From Candidatus Aerophobota bacterium (GTDB lineage Bacteria > Aerophobota > Aerophobia > Aerophobales > AE-B3A): 7,002 bases of DNA. The position numbers and the translations under genes are program-made. Numbering within the stretch: the stretch's first letter is position 1; every line of letters starts with the position of its first letter. Positions 1 to 5,588 of this stretch are shown in pieces. The stretch is taken from the NCBI GenBank assembly GCA_030672445.1, contig DAOVGK010000042.1, positions 1 to 7,002 of the forward strand, written 5' to 3'. Below the pieces are notes generated by a model. The model was not told the origin of the DNA, did no database searches, and saw nothing but the letters and a program-made list of their open reading frames with translations.

Positions 1-9
1 CTTTTGCAT
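1..9 (-). CDS. Start of an unidentified minus-strand gene, cut by the window edge
   Basis: Only an ATG (positions 9 to 7) and two further codons (Met-Gln-Lys) lie in the window, so the product cannot be named. The call rests on the ribosome binding site: the minus strand at 24-14 reads AAGGAGGTGAT, a full-length match to the anti-Shine-Dalgarno complement, with 8 nt between AGGAGG and the ATG. That is the best ribosome binding site in the window and is unlikely to be chance in front of an ATG. Two palindromes lie 58 to 113 nt upstream of the start codon, which suggests a regulated, well-translated gene. Whether it belongs to the decayed element next door or to the host cannot be told from here. 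Confidence 0.55.
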
Positions 10-13
10 GATT

Positions 14-24
14 ATCACCTCCTT
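14..24 (-). promoter_or_regulatory. Near-perfect Shine-Dalgarno site for the off-window gene
   Basis: The minus strand reads AAGGAGGTGAT, complementary over its whole length to the 3' end of bacterial 16S rRNA. The spacer from AGGAGG to the ATG at 9-7 is 8 nt. Confidence 0.7.
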
Positions 25-66
25 GATGTTATTCATTAAATCTAAGCCGATGTCGGCTAACTTGTT

Positions 67-87
67 TATATACGCAATGCGGATATA
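67..87. promoter_or_regulatory. Operator-like palindrome, site 1
   Basis: This is an odd-centred inverted repeat with the core CGCA-A-TGCG (73-81) extended by TATAT/ATATA, giving 10-bp arms with one mismatch (A72/G82). It matches the palindrome at 104-122 in 14 of 16 positions over GCAATGCGGATATACT (74-89), with 36 bp between centres. On the minus strand a possible -10 box TATAAA (70-65) overlaps its edge, and no good -35 is visible. Overlap of a candidate -10 by a palindrome upstream of a gene start is the usual layout of a repressor operator, but the cognate regulator is unknown. Confidence 0.45.
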
Positions 88-103
88 CTCTCATATTAGG
101 ATG

Positions 104-122
104 ATATCTGCATTGCAGATAT
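104..122. promoter_or_regulatory. Operator-like palindrome, site 2 (perfect 9-bp arms)
   Basis: The sequence is ATATCTGCA, a central T, then TGCAGATAT: a perfect 19-bp dyad around position 113. It resembles site 1 at 67-87. Its left part lies past the end of the recombinase remnant, whose stop codon is at 126-124, so it is not constrained by coding. The pair looks like two binding sites for one dimeric protein upstream of the minus-strand gene that starts at position 9. Confidence 0.5.
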
Positions 123-123
123 A

Positions 124-399
124 CTACTTTTGGATACAATACTCACCATCTTTTATTGTATCTAAAGGACTTTTTATTTTACCTAAAAACTTCCTACTTA
201 CAAAAGTATAAATCTCTGTTGTCTTTGAATGCTTGTGGCCTAGTAAATCTTGGATATATCTTAAGTCTATTCCATTTTCCAAAAGATGAGTGGCAAGGTT
301 ATGCCTTGAAGCATTCAAGGATACTTCTGAAAGAATTGTATATCGGCCTTTCCTTCCCTTTGAAGCTTTTATGTAAATTAATTTTCTCTGGCTTCCTCG
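124..399 (-). pseudogene. Tyrosine recombinase (phage-integrase family) remnant, internally deleted
   Basis: One open frame carries two pieces of a XerC/D-like catalytic domain joined directly. The upstream piece (about 399-319) reads [19 protein letters not shown] and matches the beta-hairpin with the active-site lysine. The downstream piece (about 318-124) reads [20 protein letters not shown] and then [17 protein letters not shown], with the second catalytic Arg, the Gly-His motif and the nucleophile Tyr. About 60 residues that normally separate them are missing, as are the N-terminal core-binding domain and the first catalytic Arg. The His of the HxxR motif reads Asn (NASR). The frame stays open upstream to a stop at 492-490 without further homology. 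The protein cannot be an active recombinase. Its place downstream of a tRNA gene fits an old tRNA-targeted integration. A TTG at 318-316 could start the last piece, but I regard the locus as dead. Confidence 0.8.
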
Positions 400-401
400 C
401 C

Positions 402-575
402 TTATCCATCTAAAAAATAACCAGCTCGTTTTTTGAGAACTTTGGCGATTTTGACTAAAGTTTTTATGGATGGCAATGATGCACCGGTTTCATAACGAGA
501 GATTCTTTTTTGTTTGGCGTTGATTCTTTGGGCAAGTTGAGTTTGGGTTAGATCGAGCTCTATGCGGTAGCTCAT
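402..575 (-). CDS. Small XRE-family helix-turn-helix protein, possibly a fragment
   Basis: From the ATG at 575-573 the product is 57 residues. It begins [20 protein letters not shown] and continues through [20 protein letters not shown] to the end YFLDG. This is the Cro/C1-type (HTH_3) fold: LTQTQLAQ starts helix 2, KRISRYE is the recognition helix, and [14 protein letters not shown] is helix 4 and onward. Only the first few residues of helix 1 are missing or unusual. The frame is open further upstream to an ATG at 623, but that part shows no homology, and neither start has a convincing ribosome binding site. Its stop abuts the recombinase remnant, the regulator-plus-integrase order expected of a small integrative element. 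It may be a leftover antitoxin or immunity regulator; function is unproven, and it may be a pseudogene like its neighbour. Confidence 0.5.
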   Translation of the reverse strand: MSYRIELDLTQTQLAQRINAKQKRISRYETGASLPSIKTLVKIAKVLKKRAGYFLDG

Positions 576-651
576 TCTTATTCCACTGGATGCGCTCGGC
601 TCGGCTTCGAATCCCCCCAGCATTGTGTATCTTTAATTCTTTTTGCGATTC

Positions 652-679
652 ACGAAATACGAACAACGAGATACGATTC
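652..679. repeat. Four tandem 7-nt units, consensus ACGARAT
   Basis: On the plus strand the units are ACGAAAT, then ACGAACA, then ACGAGAT, then ACGATTC, with no gaps between them. The array ends 3 nt outside the CCA end of tRNA-Ser. Simple ACGARAT-type arrays can be dispersed intergenic repeats. I see no terminator-like hairpin with a T-tract in it. Confidence 0.5.
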
Positions 680-681
680 TG

Positions 682-774
682 TGGCGGAGAGGGTGGGATT
701 CGAACCCACGGAGCACCTGTGAGGCGCTCAATTGATTTCGAATCAACCGCTTTAGACCACTCAGCCACCTCTCC
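682..774 (-). tRNA. tRNA-Ser, anticodon CGA (reads UCG), CCA encoded
   Basis: All parts of a class II tRNA fold are present. The acceptor stem GGAGAGG (774-768) pairs with CCTCTCC (692-686), followed by discriminator G and an encoded CCA (684-682). The D arm has a GCT/AGC stem, the anticodon stem-loop is GTTGA-TTCGAAA-TCAAT with CGA at positions 34-36, and the T arm is GTGGG-TTCGAAT-CCCAC. The long variable arm, about 8 bp with a short loop, identifies serine. Without CCA the gene is 90 nt. Its 5' end overlaps the last codons of rplU by 14 nt and no promoter fits between them, so it is probably processed from the rplU transcript. A tRNA end is a common integration site for tyrosine recombinases, and a recombinase remnant lies downstream. 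Confidence 0.97.
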
Positions 775-1084
775 TGAATTGAATTTCCTTTATCTTTAGC
801 TCAGTGAAGGATTGGCGATGACCATATTTACGATGATAATTCTTACGCCGCTTAAACTTGTAAACTATGATTTTTCGATCCCGGTCCTGGTTGGTAACCT
901 CAGTCACTACTCTGGCTCCCGCTAACCAAGGATTGCCGTAGAAACTTTCCTCATCCTTCTTTATCATCAATACCTTATCTAAAACTACTTCTTCTCCTTT
1001 TTGTGCGGGCAGTTTTTCTACCCTTATTAAGGAACCTGGACTAACTCTGTACTGTTTTCCACCTGTTTCTAGCACGGCTATCAT
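761..1084 (-). CDS. rplU: 50S ribosomal protein L21
   Basis: The 107-residue product opens with MIAVLETGGKQYRVSPG, the L21 signature start, and has the conserved basic stretch FKRRKNYHRKYGHRQ (about 78-92) that contacts 23S rRNA. L21 is usually about 103 residues. Here the last four (Arg-Arg-Gly-Gly) and the stop codon are encoded inside the 5' end of tRNA-Ser. The ATG at 1084-1082 has AAGGGG (1096-1091) 6 nt upstream, and that site overlaps the ahcY stop codon, so translation is probably coupled to ahcY. rplU is normally followed by rpmA (L27) and often obg; here the tRNA and a mobile-element scar follow. There is no second gene copy in the window. Confidence 0.97.
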   Translation of the reverse strand: MIAVLETGGKQYRVSPGSLIRVEKLPAQKGEEVVLDKVLMIKKDEESFYGNPWLAGARVVTEVTNQDRDRKIIVYKFKRRKNYHRKYGHRQSFTELKIKEIQFRRGG

Positions 1085-1094
1085 TTTAAACCCC

Positions 1095-2351
1095 TTAAGT
1101 CCCTATCTTCCAGGAGGTAAGATATTCTCTTTGTTCTTGGCTTAAGCTATCGATCTTAATCCCCATGCTCTTCAACTTTAGCCTGGCAATCTGGGCATCG
1201 ATATCTTTGGGAACCCCATAGACTCTTTTCTCCAACTCTTTTCCTTTATTAACCAGATAATCACAGCAAAGGGCCTGGTTAGCAAAACTCATATCCATCA
1301 CCAGGGAGGGATGCCCCTCGGCACAAGCAAGATTAACCAATCTACCCTCTCCCAGCAAATTAATTCTTTTACCTCCCTTTAATTTAAATTCGGTAATATC
1401 CTTTCTTATTGTTTTTTTTTGCACGGCCAACTTTTTTAGATCTTCTAGATTAATCTCTACGTTAAAGTGACCGGCATTGGCCACTATCGCACCATCTTTC
1501 ATCTTTTCAAAGTAGGGCTTTCCGATAACATTCTTATTCCCGGTACTGGTGACAAAAATATCTCCCTGGCAGCTCGCCTCTAATAAAGGCATCACCGAAT
1601 AGCCATCCATATTAGCTTCCAGAGCTTTCAATGGATCCACCTCGCATACGATAACCTTAGCCCCCATTCCTCTAGCCCGCATGGCTATACCTCGCCCGCA
1701 CCAGCCATAACCACAGACCACGAAGACAGAACCCGCTAAGAGAACATTAGTGGCCCGCAGAATTCCATCGATAGTAGATTGGCCGGTCCCATAACGATTA
1801 TCAAAAAGATGTTTAGTATTGGCATCGTTCACAGCAATGATAGGGTATTTTAGAACACCCTCCTTAGCCATGCTTCTTAAACGAATTACCCCCGTAGTAG
1901 TTTCCTCGGTTCCTCCATAGATTTCTGAAGCTAAATCCATCCTCTCAGAATGAATAGTAGAGACCAGATCCGCTCCATCATCCATAGTAATATGGGGATC
2001 TATCTCCAAAGCAGCACTAATGTGCTTATAATAAGTTTCTCTACCCTCATTTTTAATAGCGAAAACCTCGATCCCGTGGTCTTTCACTAGCGATGCGGCA
2101 ACTTCATCCTGAGTTGATAAAGGATTAGAAGCACACAAACGGATCAGACCTCCCCCTTCTCTCAACGTCCTTATCAGGTTAGCAGTTTCAGAGGTAACGT
2201 GCAGACAAGCAGCAATTCTCATCCCCTTCAAGGGCTTCTCCCGAGAAAATCTTTCTCTAATTAATCTTAAAACCGGCATCATCGAATCCGCCCATTCGAT
2301 GCGGCTCTTTCCTTCTGGAGCTATCCCTATATCCTTGATGTCATTCCTCAT
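1095..2351 (-). CDS. ahcY: Adenosylhomocysteinase (S-adenosyl-L-homocysteine hydrolase)
   Basis: The enzyme reversibly splits S-adenosylhomocysteine to adenosine and homocysteine, relieving product inhibition of methyltransferases; it is cytosolic and holds a bound NAD. In the 418-residue product the expected motifs occur in order: LHVTSETA with His51, DDGADL (124-129), [10 protein letters not shown] (146-155), [11 protein letters not shown] with Lys180 and Asp184, the NAD Rossmann motif GYGWCGRG (214-221), AGHFNVE with His295, and [10 protein letters not shown] (347-356). It lacks the long insertion of the eukaryote-like enzymes and the C-terminal segment ending in HYRY, and so belongs to the short Thermotoga/archaeal-type group. 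The ATG at 2351 has AGGG-type purines upstream, and a possible -10 TATGAT lies at 2400-2395 with only a weak -35. Only 10 nt separate it from rplU. Confidence 0.96.
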   Translation of the reverse strand: MRNDIKDIGIAPEGKSRIEWADSMMPVLRLIRERFSREKPLKGMRIAACLHVTSETANLIRTLREGGGLIRLCASNPLSTQDEVAASLVKDHGIEVFAIKNEGRETYYKHISAALEIDPHITMDDGADLVSTIHSERMDLASEIYGGTEETTTGVIRLRSMAKEGVLKYPIIAVNDANTKHLFDNRYGTGQSTIDGILRATNVLLAGSVFVVCGYGWCGRGIAMRARGMGAKVIVCEVDPLKALEANMDGYSVMPLLEASCQGDIFVTSTGNKNVIGKPYFEKMKDGAIVANAGHFNVEINLEDLKKLAVQKKTIRKDITEFKLKGGKRINLLGEGRLVNLACAEGHPSLVMDMSFANQALCCDYLVNKGKELEKRVYGVPKDIDAQIARLKLKSMGIKIDSLSQEQREYLTSWKIGT

Positions 2352-2379
2352 CCCTGAATATCCCTTTTAAGAAAATTTG

Positions 2380-2469
2380 TAGCTATTTAGCCTTATCATA
2401 TTTCACCGCAGAGCACGCTGAGAACGCTAAGAATCAGGAAACTTATTAACAACTCTCTGAAAATAGCTA
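2380..2469. repeat. Short inverted repeat (TAGCTATTT/AAATAGCTA) bounding repeat copy 1
   Basis: TAGCTATTT at 2380-2388 is the exact reverse complement of AAATAGCTA at 2461-2469. The two 9-bp ends enclose 72 nt that contain the 9-nt-period repeat and the candidate -10 box of ahcY. The layout resembles a miniature mobile element, but 9-bp ends in an AT-rich spacer can occur by chance and I see no target-site duplication. Confidence 0.3.
2407..2433 (+). repeat. Dispersed 9-nt-period repeat, copy 1 (intergenic)
   Basis: Three 9-nt units follow one another on the plus strand: CGCAGAGCA, CGCTGAGAA and CGCTAAGAA, preceded by CAC. Over 28 aligned bases it matches copy 2 at 2543-2517 on the other strand at 21 positions. 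The two copies therefore form an imperfect inverted pair with roughly 83 nt between them. From memory, CCGCAGAG-type repeats of this period are scattered through many environmental bacterial genomes; I know of no established function. Confidence 0.6.
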
Positions 2470-2495
2470 GACCAATAATTTTTTCTATTATTTCA

Positions 2496-3551
2496 TTAAG
2501 TTTTTCTTTTTGATTCATCTTTGCGCACTCTGCGATCTTTGCGGTAAATAGTTCCTTCCTGGTTAATCAGCTCAGTGGCTAATCGAATGGCTGCAATTAA
2601 GCTCTTTGGAGAAGCAGTCCCCCTGCCAGCTTTGTCAAAAGCAGTGCCGTGGTCAACAGAGGTACGGATCAAAGGAAGTCCCAGGGTAACACTGACTCCC
2701 CCGAAAAAATCCCACAGCTTGAGAGGGATATGTCCCTGGTCGTGATACATAGCAATGACAAGATCAAATTCTCCCTCTTTAGCCCGATAAAAAATGGTAT
2801 CCGGGGGTATTGGTCCGGCTACATTCATCCCCTGCGCACGAGCCTCTTTAACAGCAGGCAAAATCTCAGTGATCTCCTCTCTGCCAAATAAACCTATCTC
2901 TCCTGCATGGGGATTGAGGCCTGCCACGGCTATGCGTGGCTCGGGTACACCCAATTTCTTGACAGCTTCAAGACCTAGTCTAATGACGGTAAGGATTCTT
3001 TCCTTTTTTACTGCTCGGCAAGCCTCACTTAAAGGAAGATGTCCACTAATGTGGGCTACCCTCAAATTTCCCACCGTCAACATCATACAGACCTCTTTTA
3101 CCCCGCAAAGTTCAGCAATAATTTCCGTGTGACCAGCATAATGGTACCCTGCCCTATTAAGAGCCTCTTTGTTCAAAGGAGCAGTAACTATTGCCTGGAT
3201 CTTGCCCGATAATGCTAGATCAACAGCTCGCTGAACATACTCAAAAGCTGCTTTACCTAACATAGGAGCTACTTGACCCTTGAGGAAAGCCTCATGATCA
3301 ATATTATGTAAGTCAAGAACTTCAATGACTCCCATGGCAAATTGGGCATTATCTACTCTTTTCATCTCCTCAACCTTAATTTCTGTACTCGTAGTCTTAA
3401 GAGCATCTCGGATGGTAGCAGCATCTCCAATGACCAGAGGATTACATATGCGGTGCACTTCAGGAACAGCAAGAGCCATAATAATGATCTCGGGTCCTAT
3501 CCCGGCAGCATCACCCATAGTGATGCCCACTATTGGCTTACCAGAATTCAC
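2496..3551 (-). CDS. pdxA: PdxA-family NAD-dependent 4-phospho-hydroxy acid dehydrogenase
   Basis: The family oxidises and decarboxylates 4-phosphohydroxy-L-threonine in pyridoxal phosphate synthesis, or in the PdxA2 branch 4-phospho-D-threonate/erythronate. The 351 residues show GITMGDAAGIGPE (9-21), AGHTE (139-143), GLNPHAGE (211-218), MYHDQG (268-273) and TSVDHGTAFD (297-306). Metal ligands by family alignment are His171, His215 and His270. HDQGHIPLK and ASPKSLIAAI look closer to the PdxA2 branch than to E. coli PdxA, so substrate is uncertain. No phosphorylating kinase gene is adjacent to support a sugar-acid pathway. The GTG start (3551-3549) lies 1 nt past the ftsA stop, with AAGGAG 10 nt upstream inside ftsA. 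About 15-18 C-terminal residues extend beyond the usual fold and are encoded by a dispersed repeat. Confidence 0.88.
   Translation of the reverse strand: MNSGKPIVGITMGDAAGIGPEIIIMALAVPEVHRICNPLVIGDAATIRDALKTTSTEIKVEEMKRVDNAQFAMGVIEVLDLHNIDHEAFLKGQVAPMLGKAAFEYVQRAVDLALSGKIQAIVTAPLNKEALNRAGYHYAGHTEIIAELCGVKEVCMMLTVGNLRVAHISGHLPLSEACRAVKKERILTVIRLGLEAVKKLGVPEPRIAVAGLNPHAGEIGLFGREEITEILPAVKEARAQGMNVAGPIPPDTIFYRAKEGEFDLVIAMYHDQGHIPLKLWDFFGGVSVTLGLPLIRTSVDHGTAFDKAGRGTASPKSLIAAIRLATELINQEGTIYRKDRRVRKDESKRKT
2517..2543 (-). repeat. Dispersed 9-nt-period repeat, copy 2 (inside the pdxA 3' end)
   Basis: On the minus strand three units run CGCAAAGAT, CGCAGAGTG and CGCAAAGAT, the first and third identical. 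Since 9 nt is three codons, the pdxA frame reads them as Arg-Lys-Asp, Arg-Arg-Val, Arg-Lys-Asp (residues 337-345). It faces copy 1 at 2407-2433. Confidence 0.65.
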
Positions 3552-3552
3552 T

Positions 3553-4755
3553 TTAGAAAAACTCCTTCAACCACTCCTTAATTCTTACTCCCAGTTTGTC
3601 CTTGGAAGTAAGCTCCTCTCTTCTTTTTATCCCATAAAGAATTAGACCGACAGCCGTAGCGTATATGGGGCTAGCGAACTCCTTCGGCTCCTTTATACGA
3701 GTCCAACCGATTCTTGTAGGTAGCCCTAATTTTTTTTCAGAGATTCCCTTGATTCCTCGGAGTAGGGAACATCCTCCTGTGAGCACAACTCCAGCTGTTA
3801 TCAAATCCTTATACCCGCTTTTCTTGAGTTCCCTATCCACCAGTTCGAAGATCTCCTCAACCCGTGGTTGGATTACCTCAACCAACTCCTCTTCACTGGC
3901 TATATAGGTCTCCCTTCCAGCTACCCTTTCTACTTCGATCTTCTCATCCGTATCAAGGCAACTCAGAGAAGCTGATCCATACCTAATCTTGATCTCCTCA
4001 GCTCTTGCTCTGGTAGTATGAAAACCCACGGCGATATCATTAGTAATATGGTTACCCCCTACTCCCAGCACCTTCGTGTATCTCATACCTTCTCTGAGAA
4101 AAATAGCTAGATCAGTAGTTCCTCCACCAATATCAAGAAGAACTACTCCCAAATCCTCCTCCTCAGGAAAAAGAGTAGCCATAGCTGAGGCTAAGGATTG
4201 AAGAACCATTCCCTCACACTCGTACCCTGCTTGCAGGACACTATTTTCAATATTCTGTCGGCAGGTAGAGGCAGCAGTGATGATATGCGCTCTTACTCCC
4301 AGAGTGGCGGCGTTAATCCCAAGGGGCTTTTTTACCCCACTTCGCTCATCCAAGAGAAACTCCTGAGGTAGAACATGAATAATTTCCCTATCTGGAGAAA
4401 GAACTAGATGAGAAGCATCCTCTAGTACTTTTTCTACATCCCTGGCAGTAATTATCCTATCACCTTTTTCTATTTTAACCAAACCATGACTATCTTGGGC
4501 CTGAACGTGATCACCGGCAATACTAACCCAGCTTCGCCTTATCTTCAGACCGGCATCGAACTCGGCTTTGTTTAAAGCTTTCTTGACCACCCAGGATACC
4601 TTCTCAATATCTGTGACTACCCCTTTATTTAACCCCTCAGAGGGATCCATTCCAATTCCTATGAGCTCAAAATCTCTTTGCTTTTTCACTTTGGCAATGA
4701 GGACACAGATTTTGGTTGTCCCAATGTCTAATCCCACCAACACGTCATCCTTCAA
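3553..4755 (-). CDS. ftsA: Cell division protein FtsA, actin-like membrane anchor of the Z ring
   Basis: FtsA is a cytoplasmic actin-like ATPase that ties FtsZ filaments to the inner membrane and signals to the divisome. The 400-residue product shows the actin-fold motifs in order: phosphate 1 VGLDIGTTKI (7-16), the 1C subdomain at about 84-165 typical of FtsA rather than other actins, phosphate 2 LDIGGGTTDLAIF (207-219), and the adenosine motif VLTGGCSLLRG (324-334). The last residues, GVRIKEWLKEFF, form the amphipathic membrane-targeting helix. The start is TTG (4755-4753) with GGGGG 5 nt upstream; a GTG at codon 7 is a weaker alternative that would cut into the first motif. ftsQ is 25 nt upstream as in classical division clusters, but the next gene is pdxA, not ftsZ. 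Confidence 0.96.
   Translation of the reverse strand: MKDDVLVGLDIGTTKICVLIAKVKKQRDFELIGIGMDPSEGLNKGVVTDIEKVSWVVKKALNKAEFDAGLKIRRSWVSIAGDHVQAQDSHGLVKIEKGDRIITARDVEKVLEDASHLVLSPDREIIHVLPQEFLLDERSGVKKPLGINAATLGVRAHIITAASTCRQNIENSVLQAGYECEGMVLQSLASAMATLFPEEEDLGVVLLDIGGGTTDLAIFLREGMRYTKVLGVGGNHITNDIAVGFHTTRARAEEIKIRYGSASLSCLDTDEKIEVERVAGRETYIASEEELVEVIQPRVEEIFELVDRELKKSGYKDLITAGVVLTGGCSLLRGIKGISEKKLGLPTRIGWTRIKEPKEFASPIYATAVGLILYGIKRREELTSKDKLGVRIKEWLKEFF
3562..3567 (-). promoter_or_regulatory. Ribosome binding site of pdxA, inside the ftsA 3' end
   Basis: AAGGAG on the minus strand lies 10 nt before the GTG at 3551 and within the last codons of ftsA. It decides the GTG start and implies that pdxA is translated from the ftsA mRNA. 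Confidence 0.7.
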
Positions 4756-4780
4756 ATTTGCCCCCGTCTTTTTAGATAAA

Positions 4781-5530
4781 CTATTCGGTGCCCACTACAA
4801 TCTGATGGCGAAAACGAATATCTACATATTTAATGTCTCTACCTTTGCTTCCTTTGGCGGCTAAAACCAGGGGAAGATAGGATAGATAAGCTAGATGAGG
4901 CCTTTCCCCCAGATAAATCATGGTTCCCTTTTTAAGGTATCCAACCATAGCACCTTTATTATCCATCTCTATTTTGGAAAAAGATAGTCCTAATTCTTCG
5001 GCAGTGTGCATAATTCTCACTGCTAGCTTTATCTTTTCCGGTCTGGATGACCAGCCGCTTCCTGTAATCATAGGTAGATCCATAGTCTCTTTCCTCTCTC
5101 CTAAAATAACTCCCTCGCCGTCTACCTCATAAAGATTACCTTTTTGGGATAGGTAAACAAAAGGCATCCTTTCCTCTACCCGAATGAGAACTGTAGAAGG
5201 AAGAATTCTTTTAACCTCAGCCCTCTTGACCAGAGGACTAGAACTTATCCTCTTAGCTATTCTCCTTAAGTTTACCTGAAAAATGGATTGTCCGGAAGGA
5301 ATATTTGCCCATTTCAATAGTTTTTCTTGGGGTAATCGGTTAGTTCCCTCAATCCGGATAGCCTTGATCTCAAAATAAGGGGAGGCTAAGATGGATCTAG
5401 CTATTACCCATCCCAAAACCGCCAAGGCAATAAGTAGAATGAGAGCTTTTAGTTTTCTTTGAGTCCGCAAATGTTTCCTTTTCACCCCATATTCAAGTGA
5501 AAAATTTCCCCTTTGCAAACCCGTTCTCAT
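4781..5530 (-). CDS. ftsQ: Cell division protein FtsQ/DivIB
   Basis: FtsQ is a bitopic membrane protein that links early and late division proteins and recruits FtsB/FtsL. The 249-residue product has a basic cytoplasmic tail (1-28), one membrane segment LKALILLIALAVLGWVIA (27-44), then a POTRA domain (about 52-120). The latter opens FEIKAIRIEGTNRLPQEKL and includes the typical PLVKRAEVKRILPSTVLIRV. The beta domain (about 121-245) ends in YVDIRFRHQIVV, as FtsQ usually does. The ATG at 5530 has AAGAGG 13 nt upstream, a rather long spacer; a GTG at codon 16 is possible but has no better site. It lies between murB (58-nt gap) and ftsA (25-nt gap), the standard order. Confidence 0.94.
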   Translation of the reverse strand: MRTGLQRGNFSLEYGVKRKHLRTQRKLKALILLIALAVLGWVIARSILASPYFEIKAIRIEGTNRLPQEKLLKWANIPSGQSIFQVNLRRIAKRISSSPLVKRAEVKRILPSTVLIRVEERMPFVYLSQKGNLYEVDGEGVILGERKETMDLPMITGSGWSSRPEKIKLAVRIMHTAEELGLSFSKIEMDNKGAMVGYLKKGTMIYLGERPHLAYLSYLPLVLAAKGSKGRDIKYVDIRFRHQIVVGTE

Positions 5531-5588
5531 CTTCGGTAAAAAACCTCTTAACGGTCTGGAATTGAAAATTTATCCTATTAAAGAGCTT

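Larger units (their letters stand above)
10..681. other. Gene-poor scar of a decayed integrative element downstream of tRNA-Ser
   Basis: This stretch holds the recombinase remnant, the small helix-turn-helix frame, a 7-nt tandem array (652-679) and two palindromes near its left end. No intact gene is visible on either strand. I looked for a second copy of the tRNA-Ser 3' end as an attachment-site repeat and found only a 10-base TTCGAATCCC match on the opposite strand near 606-615, which is too short and in the wrong orientation. The far boundary of the element, if any survives, lies outside the window. Confidence 0.5.

Noticed and set aside
8..413. Overlapping plus-strand reading frames at 8-211 and 156-413
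   Set aside because: They are antisense to the recombinase remnant and the upstream leader, show no family motif and have no ribosome binding site.
596..622. Possible second tRNA or tmRNA 3' end around TTCGAATCCC on the plus strand
   Set aside because: The flanking 5-bp arms do not pair, so no T arm forms, and there is no acceptor stem. The match to the tRNA-Ser T loop is short and on the opposite strand, so it is not a convincing attachment repeat either.
490..799. Reading frames through the tRNA on both strands (490-768 minus and 590-799 plus)
   Set aside because: Their recognisable stretches are translated tRNA-Ser sequence, a common false protein call.
2649..3645. Plus-strand frames opposite pdxA and ftsA
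   Set aside because: They are antisense shadows of well-identified genes without motifs or ribosome binding sites.
5531..5588. Internal promoter between murB and ftsQ around TAGGATAAAT
   Set aside because: The -10-like sequence resembles that of murB, but no -35-like hexamer lies at a suitable distance.
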